A DNA stretch of 64,000 nucleotides from Antarctobacter heliothermus (GTDB lineage Bacteria > Pseudomonadota > Alphaproteobacteria > Rhodobacterales > Rhodobacteraceae). The translations under genes and the position numbers were made by a program. The DNA lies in contig NZ_CP022540.1 of the NCBI RefSeq assembly GCF_002237555.1, forward strand, positions 124,001 to 188,000, given 5' to 3'. Below are positions 26,401-34,856 of this stretch, in pieces. Position 1 is the first letter of the stretch, and each line of letters opens with the position of its first letter. The notes under the pieces were generated by a model. The model saw nothing but the letters and a program-made list of their open reading frames with translations. It had not been told where the DNA came from and ran no database searches.

Positions 26401-26447
26401 GGGGGCTTTGCCCCCGGACCCCCAGAGGTATTTGGACAAAGAAGAAG
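26401..26447 (+). repeat. Dispersed hairpin-plus-tail repeat, copy E (variant)
   Basis: A stem GGGGGC/GCCCCC with a TTT loop (26401-26415) is followed by GGACCCCCAGAGGTATTTGG and then ACAAAGAAGAAG. This variant tail shares the (A)TATTT...GAAGAA pattern but has GAGGTATTTGGACAAA instead of GGATATTTTCAGACA. It lies between the convergent secreted protein and CoA-transferase genes. Confidence 0.6.
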
Positions 26448-26513
26448 CACTGGCGTGACATGGCGGGTGTGGCTTGCCCCCAAGGGGCTACATGGACGCC
26501 CGTGCCAGTTGTT

Positions 26514-27644
26514 TTAACTGCCAGCCTCGCCCAGTTTCGGCGCGGGCCGTTCCAGCACCAGATCGGCGTCCGAGAACCTGAATGGCGCACGCACACCCGG
26601 CACGCCGTCCGGCGCAATCTGCAGTCCGCGCGCAATGACGTGCGGGTCGGCAAACACCTCGGCCATGTCGTTGATCGGACCGGCAGGCACGCCCGCCGCC
26701 TCACACTCTGCCAGCAGCGTGGCCTTGGTCCGGGTCTGTGTCGCCCCGGTCAGCCGGGTGGTCATCGCGTCCCGATTGGCGATCCGATCGGCGTTGGTGG
26801 CGAATTCGGGGGCCGTGGCCATGTCATCCAGCCCCAGAAGGCGGCACAGGCGCTGGTACTGGGCGTCATTGCCGGTGGCGATGATGATATGCCCGTCCGA
26901 GCAGTCAAACACCTGATAAGGCGTTAGATTCGGGTGGTAATTGCCAGTGCGCCCCGGCGGTGTGCCGGTGCTGAGATAGTTCAGCGCCTGATTGGCCATG
27001 GCCGACACTGCGCAATCCATCAGCGCCATGTCGATATGTTGGCCCTTGCCGGTGCGGTGCCGCTGATGCAGCGCCGCAAGGATGCCGCTGACCGAATAGA
27101 GCCCGGTGAACAGATCGGTGATCGCCACACCCGCGCGCTGTGGCTGGCCGTCGGGATCGCCGGTGATCGACATGAAGCCGGACATGCCTTGAATGATGTA
27201 GTCGTACCCCGCGCGGTGCGCATAGGGGCCGTCCTGTCCGAAGCCGGTGATGGAACAGTAGATCAGGCCGGGATTCACCGCGCTGAGCGATGCGTAGTCC
27301 ATGCCGTATTTCGCCAGCCCACCGACCTTGAAGTTCTCGATCAGGATGTCGGCATCGGCGACGAGTTCGCGCATCCGCGCCTGCCCGTCGGCACTGGACA
27401 GATCCACCACCTCAGAGGCCTTGCCCCGGTTACACGAGTGGAAATAGGAGGCCGATGTATCGCCCTCCCGTTCGATAAACGGCGGGCCCCACCGGCGGGT
27501 GTCATCGCCCTGCGGTGCCTCGATCTTGAGAACCTCGGCGCCCAGATCGGCCAGCGTCTGACCGGCCCAAGGGCCGGCCAGAATGCGCGCCAGTTCGATG
27601 ACCTTGACCCCTTCGAGGGGTCCGCGCGGTGCCGATGTCATCAA
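26514..27644 (-). CDS. CoA-transferase family III (CaiB/BaiF)
   Basis: A 376-residue class III CoA-transferase moving CoA between carboxylic acids. Family motifs are LEGVKVIELARILAGPWAGQ, LADLGAEVLKIEAPQGDDTRRWGPPF, the catalytic Asp region ILIENFKVGG, GYDYIIQGMSGFMSITG and LMDCAVSAMANQALNYL. It is somewhat short relative to the usual ~400 residues. Its ATG overlaps the stop of the upstream DsbA-like gene by 4 bp. The acyl substrate cannot be told from sequence. Confidence 0.93.
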   Translation of the reverse strand: MMTSAPRGPLEGVKVIELARILAGPWAGQTLADLGAEVLKIEAPQGDDTRRWGPPFIEREGDTSASYFHSCNRGKASEVVDLSSADGQARMRELVADADILIENFKVGGLAKYGMDYASLSAVNPGLIYCSITGFGQDGPYAHRAGYDYIIQGMSGFMSITGDPDGQPQRAGVAITDLFTGLYSVSGILAALHQRHRTGKGQHIDMALMDCAVSAMANQALNYLSTGTPPGRTGNYHPNLTPYQVFDCSDGHIIIATGNDAQYQRLCRLLGLDDMATAPEFATNADRIANRDAMTTRLTGATQTRTKATLLAECEAAGVPAGPINDMAEVFADPHVIARGLQIAPDGVPGVRAPFRFSDADLVLERPAPKLGEAGS

Positions 27645-28309
27645 TCCAGCTTGGCGTCCAGAATCGCCGAGAATTCCTCATAGCTCATGTTCGAGTATTT
27701 CTTGCCGTCGATCACAAAGCTGGGGGTCGAGTTGATCTCATGTTCCGCTGCGTTGGCCTGAAACCAGCCCACCAGCGTCGCGATCTGGTCGCCGTCGTTC
27801 AGGCAGGCCTCGATCTGGTCGCTCTCCATGCCGGCCTTGAGGCCGATCTTGCGAAACGCGGCAATAATGCCCTGCTCGCCCTGACGCGCCCATTCAGACT
27901 GACCCTCATAGAGCAGGTCGGTGATGCCAAAGAACTTTTCCTCACCGCCACAGCGCGCAATCAACGACGCCCAGACGCCGACCTTGTCGAAATAAACCTC
28001 ACGGTAGATGAATTTCACCTTGCCGGTGTCGATATAGTTCTGCTCCAGCTTGGGGATCAGGTTCGCATGGGCCGAGGCGCAATGCGGGCAGGTGTAGGAC
28101 GCGTATTCGATCACTTCGATCGGCGCATCCTCGGCCCCTTTGACCATTTCGGTCACGGTCGAGATGTCGATTTCGGCTGCCTGCGCCTGTGCCGCGCCGG
28201 GAAGACGCACGTCGGCCGCCCCTGTCTGGCCTGCGCCCTGCGTCAGATACCATGCGCCGCCACCAAAAAGCGTCAGCGCCACCGCGCCCGCCGGAAGGAT
28301 CCATTTCAT
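27641..28309 (-). CDS. DsbA-like periplasmic thioredoxin-fold protein
   Basis: A 222-residue protein with an N-terminal signal or membrane anchor (ILPAGAVALTLFGGGAWYL) and a DsbA/thioredoxin_4 domain. The CPHC redox motif is in YASYTCPHCASAH. A cis-proline is in NSTPSFVIDGKKY, and the helical insert lies between. It is expected to be a disulfide oxidase or related thiol protein in the periplasm. The ATG at 28309 has AAAGAGG upstream; the upstream frame is not coding-like. It lies between the DUF721/DciA gene and the CoA-transferase. Confidence 0.92.
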   Translation of the reverse strand: MKWILPAGAVALTLFGGGAWYLTQGAGQTGAADVRLPGAAQAQAAEIDISTVTEMVKGAEDAPIEVIEYASYTCPHCASAHANLIPKLEQNYIDTGKVKFIYREVYFDKVGVWASLIARCGGEEKFFGITDLLYEGQSEWARQGEQGIIAAFRKIGLKAGMESDQIEACLNDGDQIATLVGWFQANAAEHEINSTPSFVIDGKKYSNMSYEEFSAILDAKLD

Positions 28310-28346
28310 GTCGTTTGCCTCTTTCCTGTCGGTCCTTGGGCCCGGA

Positions 28347-28859
28347 TCACTCCCGGCCCGTTTTCGATATGACGTTTGCCGCCAGTCGTTCAAGCGCCGC
28401 GCGCAAATCCGCGTCGCCCACCCCCTCTGCCACCATCCGCGCCCGTGACTGCACCTCTGGCGAGGCAGCCTTGGGGCCGGTGTCCTTGGGACGGTGCTGA
28501 AAATCCACCTGCCCCTCGGCAAATCCGGTTGGGGCGGTCTGCGTCACCCGCACCCGCGAAATGGCGTTGTAGCCATAAACCGCGTTGATCCGCGCCCGAA
28601 TCTCTTCGCGGCGCATCTCGACCATGGGGGCCATCGCGCCCGTGGTCAGCAGCGTCAGCGTGCCGCCAAAGCCGCCCTTGGCATAGCTTACCTCGACGGG
28701 CCGCGAAATCGCCGCCACATCGGCACCGGCAATTTCGTCCCAATGGGTCAAAACACGCGTCTGGGCGAATCCCCGCCCCTCCGCCGCCTTGCGAATACGT
28801 CCCTGCAACAGCTTGGACGCACTGGAAAACCCATATGTTGTTGGTTTGCGATCCGCCAC
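28347..28859 (-). CDS. DUF721/DciA family protein
   Basis: A 170-residue protein of the DciA (DUF721) family, which helps load or recruit the replicative helicase DnaB in bacteria lacking DnaC. The N-terminal DUF721 core is recognisable: SASKLLQGRIRKAAEGRGFA, VLTHWDEIAGADVAAISRPVEV, LTLLTTGAMAPMVEMRREEIRARINAVYG. The C-terminal part is variable. It is divergent from mutY and upstream of the DsbA-like gene, a gene order I associate with Rhodobacteraceae. Confidence 0.85.
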   Translation of the reverse strand: MADRKPTTYGFSSASKLLQGRIRKAAEGRGFAQTRVLTHWDEIAGADVAAISRPVEVSYAKGGFGGTLTLLTTGAMAPMVEMRREEIRARINAVYGYNAISRVRVTQTAPTGFAEGQVDFQHRPKDTGPKAASPEVQSRARMVAEGVGDADLRAALERLAANVISKTGRE

Positions 28860-28938
28860 GTTTGACTCCCTGTCGGCGAGGCTATTCTAGTGACCATGCG
28901 GGGCGGCACCAGCCCCCTTACGACACGGAGTTTCACCC

Positions 28939-30000
28939 TTGCGTGATGAGCCACTGCACAGCCCTGACCCGCAGGCGCTGCTTGACTGGTACGACCGCCA
29001 TGCCCGCGCCCTGCCGTGGCGCATTGGTCCGGCTGCGCGTGCGCGCGGCGAATTGCCCGATCCCTACCGGATCTGGCTGTCCGAAATCATGTTGCAACAA
29101 ACCACCGTCGCGGCGGTCAAGGACTATTTCCTGGCCTTCACAACCCGTTGGCCCACGGTGCAGGATCTGGCCGGGGCCAAAGATGCCGATGTCATGGCCG
29201 CGTGGGCAGGGCTGGGCTATTACGCCCGCGCCCGCAATCTGCTCAAATGCGCCCGCGCCGTGACTCTTGATCATAACGGCCAGTTCCCGCGCGATCATGC
29301 CACACTGCTGACCCTGCCCGGCGTCGGGCCTTATACCGCCGCCGCCATTGCCTCTATCGCCTTTGACGCACCGGAAACAGTTGTGGACGGCAATGTGGAA
29401 CGGGTCATGGCGCGGCTGTTTGACGAACACACGCCCCTGCCCGCCGCCAAGCCGATCCTGACGGAACACGCCGCCCGCCTGACCCCGCAGGACCGGCCCG
29501 GCTGTTATGCCCAAGGGGTGATGGACCTTGGCGCCACGATCTGCACACCCAAACGCCCGGCTTGCGGTTTGTGCCCGTGGCGCAGCGCCTGCACCGCATG
29601 GGTGCGCGGCACCGCCGCTGACCTGCCCAAGAAGTCGCCCAAGAAACGCAAACCCACCCGGCTGGGCATTGCTTATCTGGCCCGTCGCGTCGATGGGGCT
29701 TGGCTGCTGGAAACCCGCCCTGACAAGGGATTGCTGGGCGGCATGCTGGGCTGGCCCGGCTCCGACTGGACCGAAGACCAACCCGCCGAGGCCCCGCCCA
29801 TCCGCGCCGAATGGAAGACTATCGACGCAGAGGCCCGCCACACCTTTACCCATTTCCATCTGCGCCTGACGGTCAAAACCGCGCTGGTCCCGATGGAACG
29901 CAATCCAGATCGCGGAGAATTCATCGAATTGCCTGAATTCAGCCCCGGTGATCTGCCAACGGTCATGCGCAAGGCGTTTGACCTCGCGCAAGGCGGCTGA
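28939..30000 (+). CDS. mutY: A/G-specific adenine DNA glycosylase
   Basis: A 353-residue MutY that removes adenine mispaired with 8-oxoguanine. Catalytic Glu lies in IWLSEIMLQQTTV, the helix-hairpin-helix in LPGVGPYTAAAIASIAF, and catalytic Asp in VVDGNVERVMARLF. The 4Fe-4S ligands are CTPKRPACGLCPWRSAC, spaced C-x6-C-x2-C-x5-C. The C-terminal NUDIX-like 8-oxoG recognition domain follows (from about residue 235). The start is a TTG at 28939 with CGGAG upstream; no in-frame ATG exists before the catalytic region. Confidence 0.96.
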   Translation: MRDEPLHSPDPQALLDWYDRHARALPWRIGPAARARGELPDPYRIWLSEIMLQQTTVAAVKDYFLAFTTRWPTVQDLAGAKDADVMAAWAGLGYYARARNLLKCARAVTLDHNGQFPRDHATLLTLPGVGPYTAAAIASIAFDAPETVVDGNVERVMARLFDEHTPLPAAKPILTEHAARLTPQDRPGCYAQGVMDLGATICTPKRPACGLCPWRSACTAWVRGTAADLPKKSPKKRKPTRLGIAYLARRVDGAWLLETRPDKGLLGGMLGWPGSDWTEDQPAEAPPIRAEWKTIDAEARHTFTHFHLRLTVKTALVPMERNPDRGEFIELPEFSPGDLPTVMRKAFDLAQGG

Positions 30001-30062
30001 TCCGCTCTTGGGACAGGCTGGACCCTGCCCTATCATAGCCCCGTTATGGATCAGAGACCCCG

Positions 30063-31196
30063 ATGACCCCCGCCGCCCAGATCGCCAAACCCAGCGCCGC
30101 CTTGCCGTTTTACATGTCCTACCTGTTGATCCCGCTGGTCTGGATCGCGGCGACGCAGGGCGGCTATTGGGTACTGCTGCCCATTCTGGCCACTTGGTAT
30201 CTGTTCACGGCACTGGACGCGGTTCTGGGTCTGAACACGGAGAATGCCGATCCCGATACCTCTGACGCGGATCTGCGCTGGTACAATATCCTGACCGCCG
30301 CTTGGGTGCCGCTGCAATTCATCAGCGTCTTTGCCCTGATCTGGTACGTCAGCCGCGCCGCGCATCTGAACGGGCTGGAAAAGTTCATGGTGTTTTTCGG
30401 CGTCGGCGTGATGACCGGCACCATCGGCATCAACTACAGCCATGAACTGATGCACCAGAAAAACCGCGTGGAACGCTTTCTGGGCGATCTGCTGCTGGCG
30501 ATGGTGCTCTATTCACATTTCCGGTCAGAGCATCTGTTGGTGCATCACCGCTATGTCGGCACGCCGCGCGACCCGGTGACAGCGCGATATAATGAGGGCT
30601 TTCACCGCTTCTACCCCCGCGTTCTGCGCGACAGCCTGCGGTCCAGCTTTGCCGCCGAACGGGCGATGCTGGCGCGCAAGCGGCTGCCGTGGCATGCCGC
30701 GGCGAACCCGTTCTGGCGCTACTGGGGTTTGCAATTGGCGATGCTGGCGTTGGCCTTTGGTTTGGGGGGATTGGGCGGCGTGGTGCTGTTTCTGGTGCAG
30801 GCCGGCGTGGCGATTTGGCAGCTGGAGCTGGTCAACTACGTCGAACACTACGGGCTGACCCGCAGGCATCTGGGCGACGGCAAATACGAACACGTCCTGC
30901 CGCGCCATTCGTGGAACGCCGCGCACAAGGCGTCAAACTGGCTGCTGATCAACCTGCAACGGCACTCGGACCACCACTACAAACCCGACCGCCGCTTTCC
31001 GCTGTTGCAAAACCACGCGGACGCGGACGCGCCGCAATTGCCCTATGGCTATCCGGTGATGACCATGGCCGCGATGGTGCCGCCGTTGTGGAAACGGGTG
31101 ATGAACCCCCGCGTTCAGGCGTGGCGTCGTCAACATTACCCGGACATCAAGGACTGGTCGGCGTACAACAAGGCCAAGACACCCCTGCCACGGTGA
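30063..31196 (+). CDS. alkB: Alkane 1-monooxygenase (AlkB)
   Basis: A 377-residue integral-membrane di-iron hydroxylase. All three histidine boxes are present: NYSHELMHQKNR, RSEHLLVHHRYVG and LQRHSDHHYKPDRRF, the last being the family's HYG-type C-terminal block. Membrane segments flank them. It hydroxylates terminal carbons of alkanes, using rubredoxin for electrons. There is no rubredoxin or rubredoxin-reductase gene beside it. The ATG lies 62 bp after mutY. Confidence 0.95.
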   Translation: MTPAAQIAKPSAALPFYMSYLLIPLVWIAATQGGYWVLLPILATWYLFTALDAVLGLNTENADPDTSDADLRWYNILTAAWVPLQFISVFALIWYVSRAAHLNGLEKFMVFFGVGVMTGTIGINYSHELMHQKNRVERFLGDLLLAMVLYSHFRSEHLLVHHRYVGTPRDPVTARYNEGFHRFYPRVLRDSLRSSFAAERAMLARKRLPWHAAANPFWRYWGLQLAMLALAFGLGGLGGVVLFLVQAGVAIWQLELVNYVEHYGLTRRHLGDGKYEHVLPRHSWNAAHKASNWLLINLQRHSDHHYKPDRRFPLLQNHADADAPQLPYGYPVMTMAAMVPPLWKRVMNPRVQAWRRQHYPDIKDWSAYNKAKTPLPR

Positions 31197-31225
31197 TAGC
31201 CCTGAACCCGTCAATTCGGGTGTAG

Positions 31226-31243
31226 GCCGGGCTTCAGCCCGGC
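31226..31243. repeat. GC hairpin after alkB
   Basis: A perfect 7-bp stem GCCGGGC/GCCCGGC with a TTCA loop, 30 bp downstream of the alkB stop and preceded by a short CCCG/CGGG stem. It has no T-run. It may be a transcript-end or REP-like element. The rest of the 299-bp gap to the pyrophosphatase gene has no gene but holds a palindrome at 31363. Confidence 0.45.
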
Positions 31244-31362
31244 ACGCCACGTCACGACGCACCCTATCCCCCGCGGGCTCCTGCGCCTCCGACTGTCCGC
31301 CAAAATCCTAACCAATCGTAAATTCGCCTCTGTAACCCATTGATTTTTCACACCCGTCCCGC

Positions 31363-31378
31363 TGTCCACGCGTGGACA
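31363..31378. promoter_or_regulatory. 16-bp perfect palindrome upstream of the pyrophosphatase gene
   Basis: TGTCCACGCGTGGACA is its own reverse complement and lies 118 bp before the ppaC start, after an AT-richer stretch (31341-31350). With no spacer it suits a dimeric repressor or activator better than a terminator. No known regulator motif is recognised. Confidence 0.4.
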
Positions 31379-31495
31379 CCCCTATCCCTGTTCACACCGG
31401 CCCCAAGGTCGCACCCCCTTCGTGCGGGGTGACAAGAGGATGCCGCGCGGCTATGAGGCGCGAAAATTCGACGTCTCCAGCCAATGAGGATTCCC

Positions 31496-32416
31496 ATGAC
31501 CACTCAGGTTTTCGGCCACAAATCCCCCGACACCGACAGCACCGGCAGCCCGATCATCTGGGCCTGGTATCTCTCCGAAATCAAAGGTGAGGCCGCGCAG
31601 CCCGTCCTGCTGGGCGAGCCCAACACCGAAGCCGCCTTCATGCTGACCCACTGGGGCCTCGACAAGCCAGAGATCATCGCAGACGTGGCCGAAGGCGCGC
31701 CGGTTGTCATCGTCGACACCAACAACCCGGCTGAACTGCCCGCCTCGATCAACTCGGCCGACATCCGCGCCATCATCGACCACCACAAGCTGGTCGGCGG
31801 GCTGGAAACCAAAGGCCCGATCGACATCACCGTGCGTCCCCTCGCCTGCACCGCCACCATCATGGTCGACCTGATGGGCGACGACGCCGCCAAGATGCCC
31901 GACGCCATCAAGGGCGCAGCGCTGACCTGCATCCTGTCCGACACGCTGGAGTTCCGCTCGCCCACCACCACCGACCACGACAAAGCCGTGGCCGAGAAGC
32001 TGGCCGCTGATCTGGGTGTGAACATCGCCGAGTTCGCCGGGCAGATGTTTGCCGCCAAATCCGACGTCTCCAACTTTTCCGACGCCGAACTGATCCGCAT
32101 GGACAGCAAGGAATATGAGGTCGACGGCACCAAGTTCCGTGTCTCGGTGCTTGAAACCACCGCACCGGAAATCCCGCTGGGCCGCAAGGACAGCCTGATG
32201 CAAACCTACAAGACCGTGCAGGCCGAAGACGGCGTGGACGAGGTTTTGCTGTTTGTCGTCGACATCCTGAAAGAAGAGGCCACGCTGCTGGTGCCCAACG
32301 ATCTTGTCAAAGGGGTGGCCGAGAAAAGCTTTGGCGCAACGGTCACGGGCGACACCGTGGTCCTGCCCGGTATCATGAGCCGCAAGAAGCAGATCATCCC
32401 GAACCTCAAGGTGTGA
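31496..32416 (+). CDS. ppaC: Manganese-dependent inorganic pyrophosphatase (family II)
   Basis: Hydrolyses pyrophosphate to phosphate. A 306-residue DHH-fold enzyme with the family II ligands: VFGHKSPDTDSTGSP (His, Asp, Asp), VIVDTNNPAE (Asp), the DHH box IIDHHKLVGG, CTATIM and ILSDTLEFRSPT (Asp). The C-terminal DHHA2 domain ends with the SRKKQIIPNL substrate-binding motif. The ATG at 31496 is preferred over the in-frame ATG 12 nt earlier because ATGAGGA then acts as ribosome site. A strong terminator follows at 32457. Confidence 0.96.
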   Translation: MTTQVFGHKSPDTDSTGSPIIWAWYLSEIKGEAAQPVLLGEPNTEAAFMLTHWGLDKPEIIADVAEGAPVVIVDTNNPAELPASINSADIRAIIDHHKLVGGLETKGPIDITVRPLACTATIMVDLMGDDAAKMPDAIKGAALTCILSDTLEFRSPTTTDHDKAVAEKLAADLGVNIAEFAGQMFAAKSDVSNFSDAELIRMDSKEYEVDGTKFRVSVLETTAPEIPLGRKDSLMQTYKTVQAEDGVDEVLLFVVDILKEEATLLVPNDLVKGVAEKSFGATVTGDTVVLPGIMSRKKQIIPNLKV

Positions 32417-32456
32417 GGCGGTGGCCCAATTCGGGCCTTGGGAGTAATCCAATTGC

Positions 32457-32485
32457 ACGGGGGCCGTTTGGCCCCCGTTCTTTTT
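32457..32485 (+). terminator. Rho-independent terminator of ppaC
   Basis: A perfect 9-bp stem ACGGGGGCC/GGCCCCCGT with a GTTT loop is followed by TCTTTTT, 40 bp after the ppaC stop codon. This is one of the best intrinsic terminators in the window. Confidence 0.85.
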
Positions 32486-32490
32486 CGTAG

Positions 32491-32552
32491 GTGGGGGCGT
32501 TGCCCCCGTCGCCTCCGGCGACTCCCCCAGGATATTTTCAGACAGAAGAAAC
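32491..32552 (+). repeat. Dispersed hairpin-plus-tail repeat, copy C
   Basis: Stem GGGGGC/GCCCCC (32493-32507, loop GTT), a second stem GTCGCC/GGCGAC (32508-32522), then TCCCCCAGGATATTTTCAGA and CAGAAGAAAC. The tail runs into the last codons of sfsA (stop at 32538), so the element forms the end of that coding sequence. Confidence 0.75.
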
Positions 32553-33245
32553 GGGGAGTGGCGTGCCCAGACTGACCCCATCCGGCGAAATTTGACAGCC
32601 GAGCGCCATCGCTTCGACTCCGGCGGAGCGGGCCACTTCAAAGGCGGCACCGTAAGCTGGGTCAATGTCCGAAGCCAATGTGACCCGCGTGCAGTCCGTT
32701 CTCTGGACGAGATACAGCATGACGGCGCGGTGCCCCTGTCGGGCCATCTCGGCCAGTTCGACGAGGTGCTTCGTCCCGCGCGCGGTCACACTGTCGGGGA
32801 ATTCGGCAAGACCGGGAGTGCGCGACAGAGTGACGGATTTCACTTCGACGTAGGTATCGGGCCGCCCCGCGCCGGTGAGCAAGAAATCGATACGGCTGTT
32901 GGTGCCGTACTTCACCTCTGGCCGTACAAGATCGTAGCCGTCCAACCCCGCGACCTGACCCGCCATCAGCGCGGCCTTGAGCACGCGGTTCGGAACCCCG
33001 GTGTCGACGCCGGTGAAGTGGCCGTTGCCGTGGTCGACCAGCCGCCATGCCCATTTGAGTTTCCGTTTGGGATCGTCGTTCGGTTCCAGCCAGATGCGCA
33101 GGCCTTCGTCTTTCATTCCCAGCATGCTGCCGGGGTTGGCCACATGGGCCGTCACCTCACGCCCGTCCTCCAGTAGGCAGTCGGCAAGAAAGCGTTTGTA
33201 GCGACGGACCAGGGTGGCGGGGACGAGAGGGGTTTGAAAGCGCAT
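32538..33245 (-). CDS. sfsA: SfsA DNA/RNA nuclease family protein
   Basis: A 235-residue SfsA (sugar fermentation stimulation) protein with OB-like N-terminus and restriction-endonuclease-like core. Conserved stretches: RRYKRFLADCLLEDG, TAHVANPGSMLG, EVKYGTNSRIDFLL (acidic metal residue), YVEVKSVTLSR (E-x-K nuclease motif) and FPDSVTARGTKHLVEL. E. coli SfsA binds DNA, and nuclease activity has been assigned to the family. Its last codons are written in the sequence of the dispersed repeat at 32491-32552, giving the C-terminus PLPVSSV. It is divergent from the CinA-like gene. Confidence 0.93.
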   Translation of the reverse strand: MRFQTPLVPATLVRRYKRFLADCLLEDGREVTAHVANPGSMLGMKDEGLRIWLEPNDDPKRKLKWAWRLVDHGNGHFTGVDTGVPNRVLKAALMAGQVAGLDGYDLVRPEVKYGTNSRIDFLLTGAGRPDTYVEVKSVTLSRTPGLAEFPDSVTARGTKHLVELAEMARQGHRAVMLYLVQRTDCTRVTLASDIDPAYGAAFEVARSAGVEAMALGCQISPDGVSLGTPLPVSSV

Positions 33246-33294
33246 GGGCCGGGCCTATACCGTAGCGTGACGCACGCGCCAAGGAGCTCTGATC

Positions 33295-34029
33295 ATGTCC
33301 AATCCCACCGCCGCCATGCTGGTCATCGGGGACGAGATCCTGTCAGGACGGACCCGCGACGCAAACATGCACTATCTGGCCCAGGAATTTACCAAACATG
33401 GCATCGACCTGCGCGAGGTGCGCATCGTGTCAGACGATGCATCCGCCATCGTTGCTGCCGTACGGGCGCTGAGCGCGGGATTTGACCATGTCGTGACATC
33501 CGGCGGAATCGGGCCGACGCATGACGACATTACCGCGCCCTGTGTCGCCGACGCTTTTGGCGTGGCCATCACGGTGCGCGACGATGCGCGCACTATTCTG
33601 CAGGCGCACTATGACCGGCAGGGAACCGAATTGAACGAGGCACGTCTGCGCATGGCCCGCATCCCTGACGGGGCCACCCTGATCGAAAATCCGGTCTCTG
33701 CCGCGCCGGGGTTCTCGTTGGAAAACGTACACGTCATGGCGGGTGTGCCTTCGGTGTTTCAGGCCATGGTGTCCAGCGTGCTGCCCGGCTTGACCGGAGG
33801 TCAGCCATTGCTGTCCCAAACCCTGCGGATCGAACGCGGCGAGGGCGATATTGCCGGCCCCCTGAGCGATCTTGCGACACGTTTCGACGACCTGTCCATC
33901 GGCTCTTACCCGTACCAGCGCAATGGCGTCTATGGCGCCAATGTCGTGATCAGAGGAACTGATGGTGGCCGGATCGACGATGCCATGACCGCGCTGTCGG
34001 CCCTGTTTCCCGAAGCCGTCGCATCGTGA
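33295..34029 (+). CDS. CinA-like molybdopterin-binding domain protein
   Basis: A 244-residue protein with only the N-terminal MoCF_biosynth (COG1058) domain of CinA: AMLVIGDEILSGRTRDANMHYLA, VVTSGGIGPTHDDIT and MAGVPSVFQAMV. The C-terminal nicotinamide-nucleotide amidase domain of full CinA is absent. COG1058 domains can act as ADP-ribose pyrophosphatases, so a role in nucleotide clean-up is possible. It is a short single-domain form common in alphaproteobacteria. A hairpin follows at 34033. Confidence 0.9.
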   Translation: MSNPTAAMLVIGDEILSGRTRDANMHYLAQEFTKHGIDLREVRIVSDDASAIVAAVRALSAGFDHVVTSGGIGPTHDDITAPCVADAFGVAITVRDDARTILQAHYDRQGTELNEARLRMARIPDGATLIENPVSAAPGFSLENVHVMAGVPSVFQAMVSSVLPGLTGGQPLLSQTLRIERGEGDIAGPLSDLATRFDDLSIGSYPYQRNGVYGANVVIRGTDGGRIDDAMTALSALFPEAVAS

Positions 34030-34032
34030 GCC

Positions 34033-34060
34033 GTCCGTGCGGCACGCAGGCCGCATGGAC
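34033..34060. terminator. Hairpin after the CinA-like gene
   Basis: An 11-bp stem GTCCGTGCGGC/GCCGCATGGAC (one G-U wobble in RNA) with a 6-nt loop starts 4 bp after the CinA-like stop. It lacks a T-run, so termination efficiency is doubtful. Confidence 0.4.
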
Positions 34061-34118
34061 AGCCCCGGCAGCAACGGCCATAACGTGACAGATCCTGTTT
34101 CAATCTTTGGCCTTTGTC

Positions 34119-34856
34119 ATGTCCGATGACCTCACTGCCCTTTTCGAGGCGCTTGACGCCACCTGGCCTGCGGCCTCGAAGGTGCCCGCCGGGCCGTGGA
34201 TGCTGCGTGAGGGGCGCGGCGGCGGCAAACGTGTCTCTGCGGCCACCGCGCGTGGAGACTGGCGGGAGGACGATCTATCCGCGGCGGAAAAATCCATGAA
34301 ACTGATGGGGCAGACGCCACTTTTCATGATCCGCCCAGACGAAAACGCGTTGGATGCCGCGCTGGCGGAACGCGGCTACACTCTGATCGATTCGGTACAG
34401 CTGTGGTCCGCCCCCATTGATCGTCTGACCGATCTCAAACTGCCGCGCGTCACCGCCTTTGCCATTTGGGAGCCGCTCGCCATCATGCGCGAACTGTGGG
34501 CTGCGGGCGGCATCGGCTCCGCGCGCCAGCGGATCATGGAGCGGGCAGCCGCCCCCAAGACTGGCATCCTGGGGCGAGTGTCGGACAAGCCCGCAGGCGC
34601 GGCCTTTTGCGCAGTACATGGTGAGACCGCCATGGTCCACGCACTGGAGATTGGCTCTGAACATCGGCAAAAGGGATTGGGCGGCTGGATGATGCGCTGT
34701 GCGGCGCTTTGGGCGGCCGATCAGGGTGCAACACGCATCGCCGTGGCCGCCACCACGGAAAATACCGGGGCCAACGCGCTTTATGCCACCTTGAAGATGG
34801 AGGTGGCGGGGCATTACCATTACCGGATACTCAATGCCGAAAGCGAGGACTTGTGA
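34119..34856 (+). CDS. GNAT family N-acetyltransferase
   Basis: A 245-residue protein with a C-terminal GNAT domain. The acetyl-CoA loop is EIGSEHRQKGLGGWMMRCAALWA (R/Q-x-x-G-x-G/A form), followed by the beta-bulge helix region VAATTENTGANALYATLKM. The N-terminal ~100 residues are variable. The acetyl acceptor is unknown. ATG 34119 (MSDDLTALFEAL) is chosen over an in-frame TTG 12 nt earlier. The stop overlaps the next gene's GTG by 4 bp. Confidence 0.87.
   Translation: MSDDLTALFEALDATWPAASKVPAGPWMLREGRGGGKRVSAATARGDWREDDLSAAEKSMKLMGQTPLFMIRPDENALDAALAERGYTLIDSVQLWSAPIDRLTDLKLPRVTAFAIWEPLAIMRELWAAGGIGSARQRIMERAAAPKTGILGRVSDKPAGAAFCAVHGETAMVHALEIGSEHRQKGLGGWMMRCAALWAADQGATRIAVAATTENTGANALYATLKMEVAGHYHYRILNAESEDL

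Noticed and set aside
26514..28309. Mobile-element or genomic-island boundary
   Set aside because: No integrase, transposase, tRNA-linked direct repeat or terminal inverted repeat is visible anywhere in the window, and codon use looks even across it.
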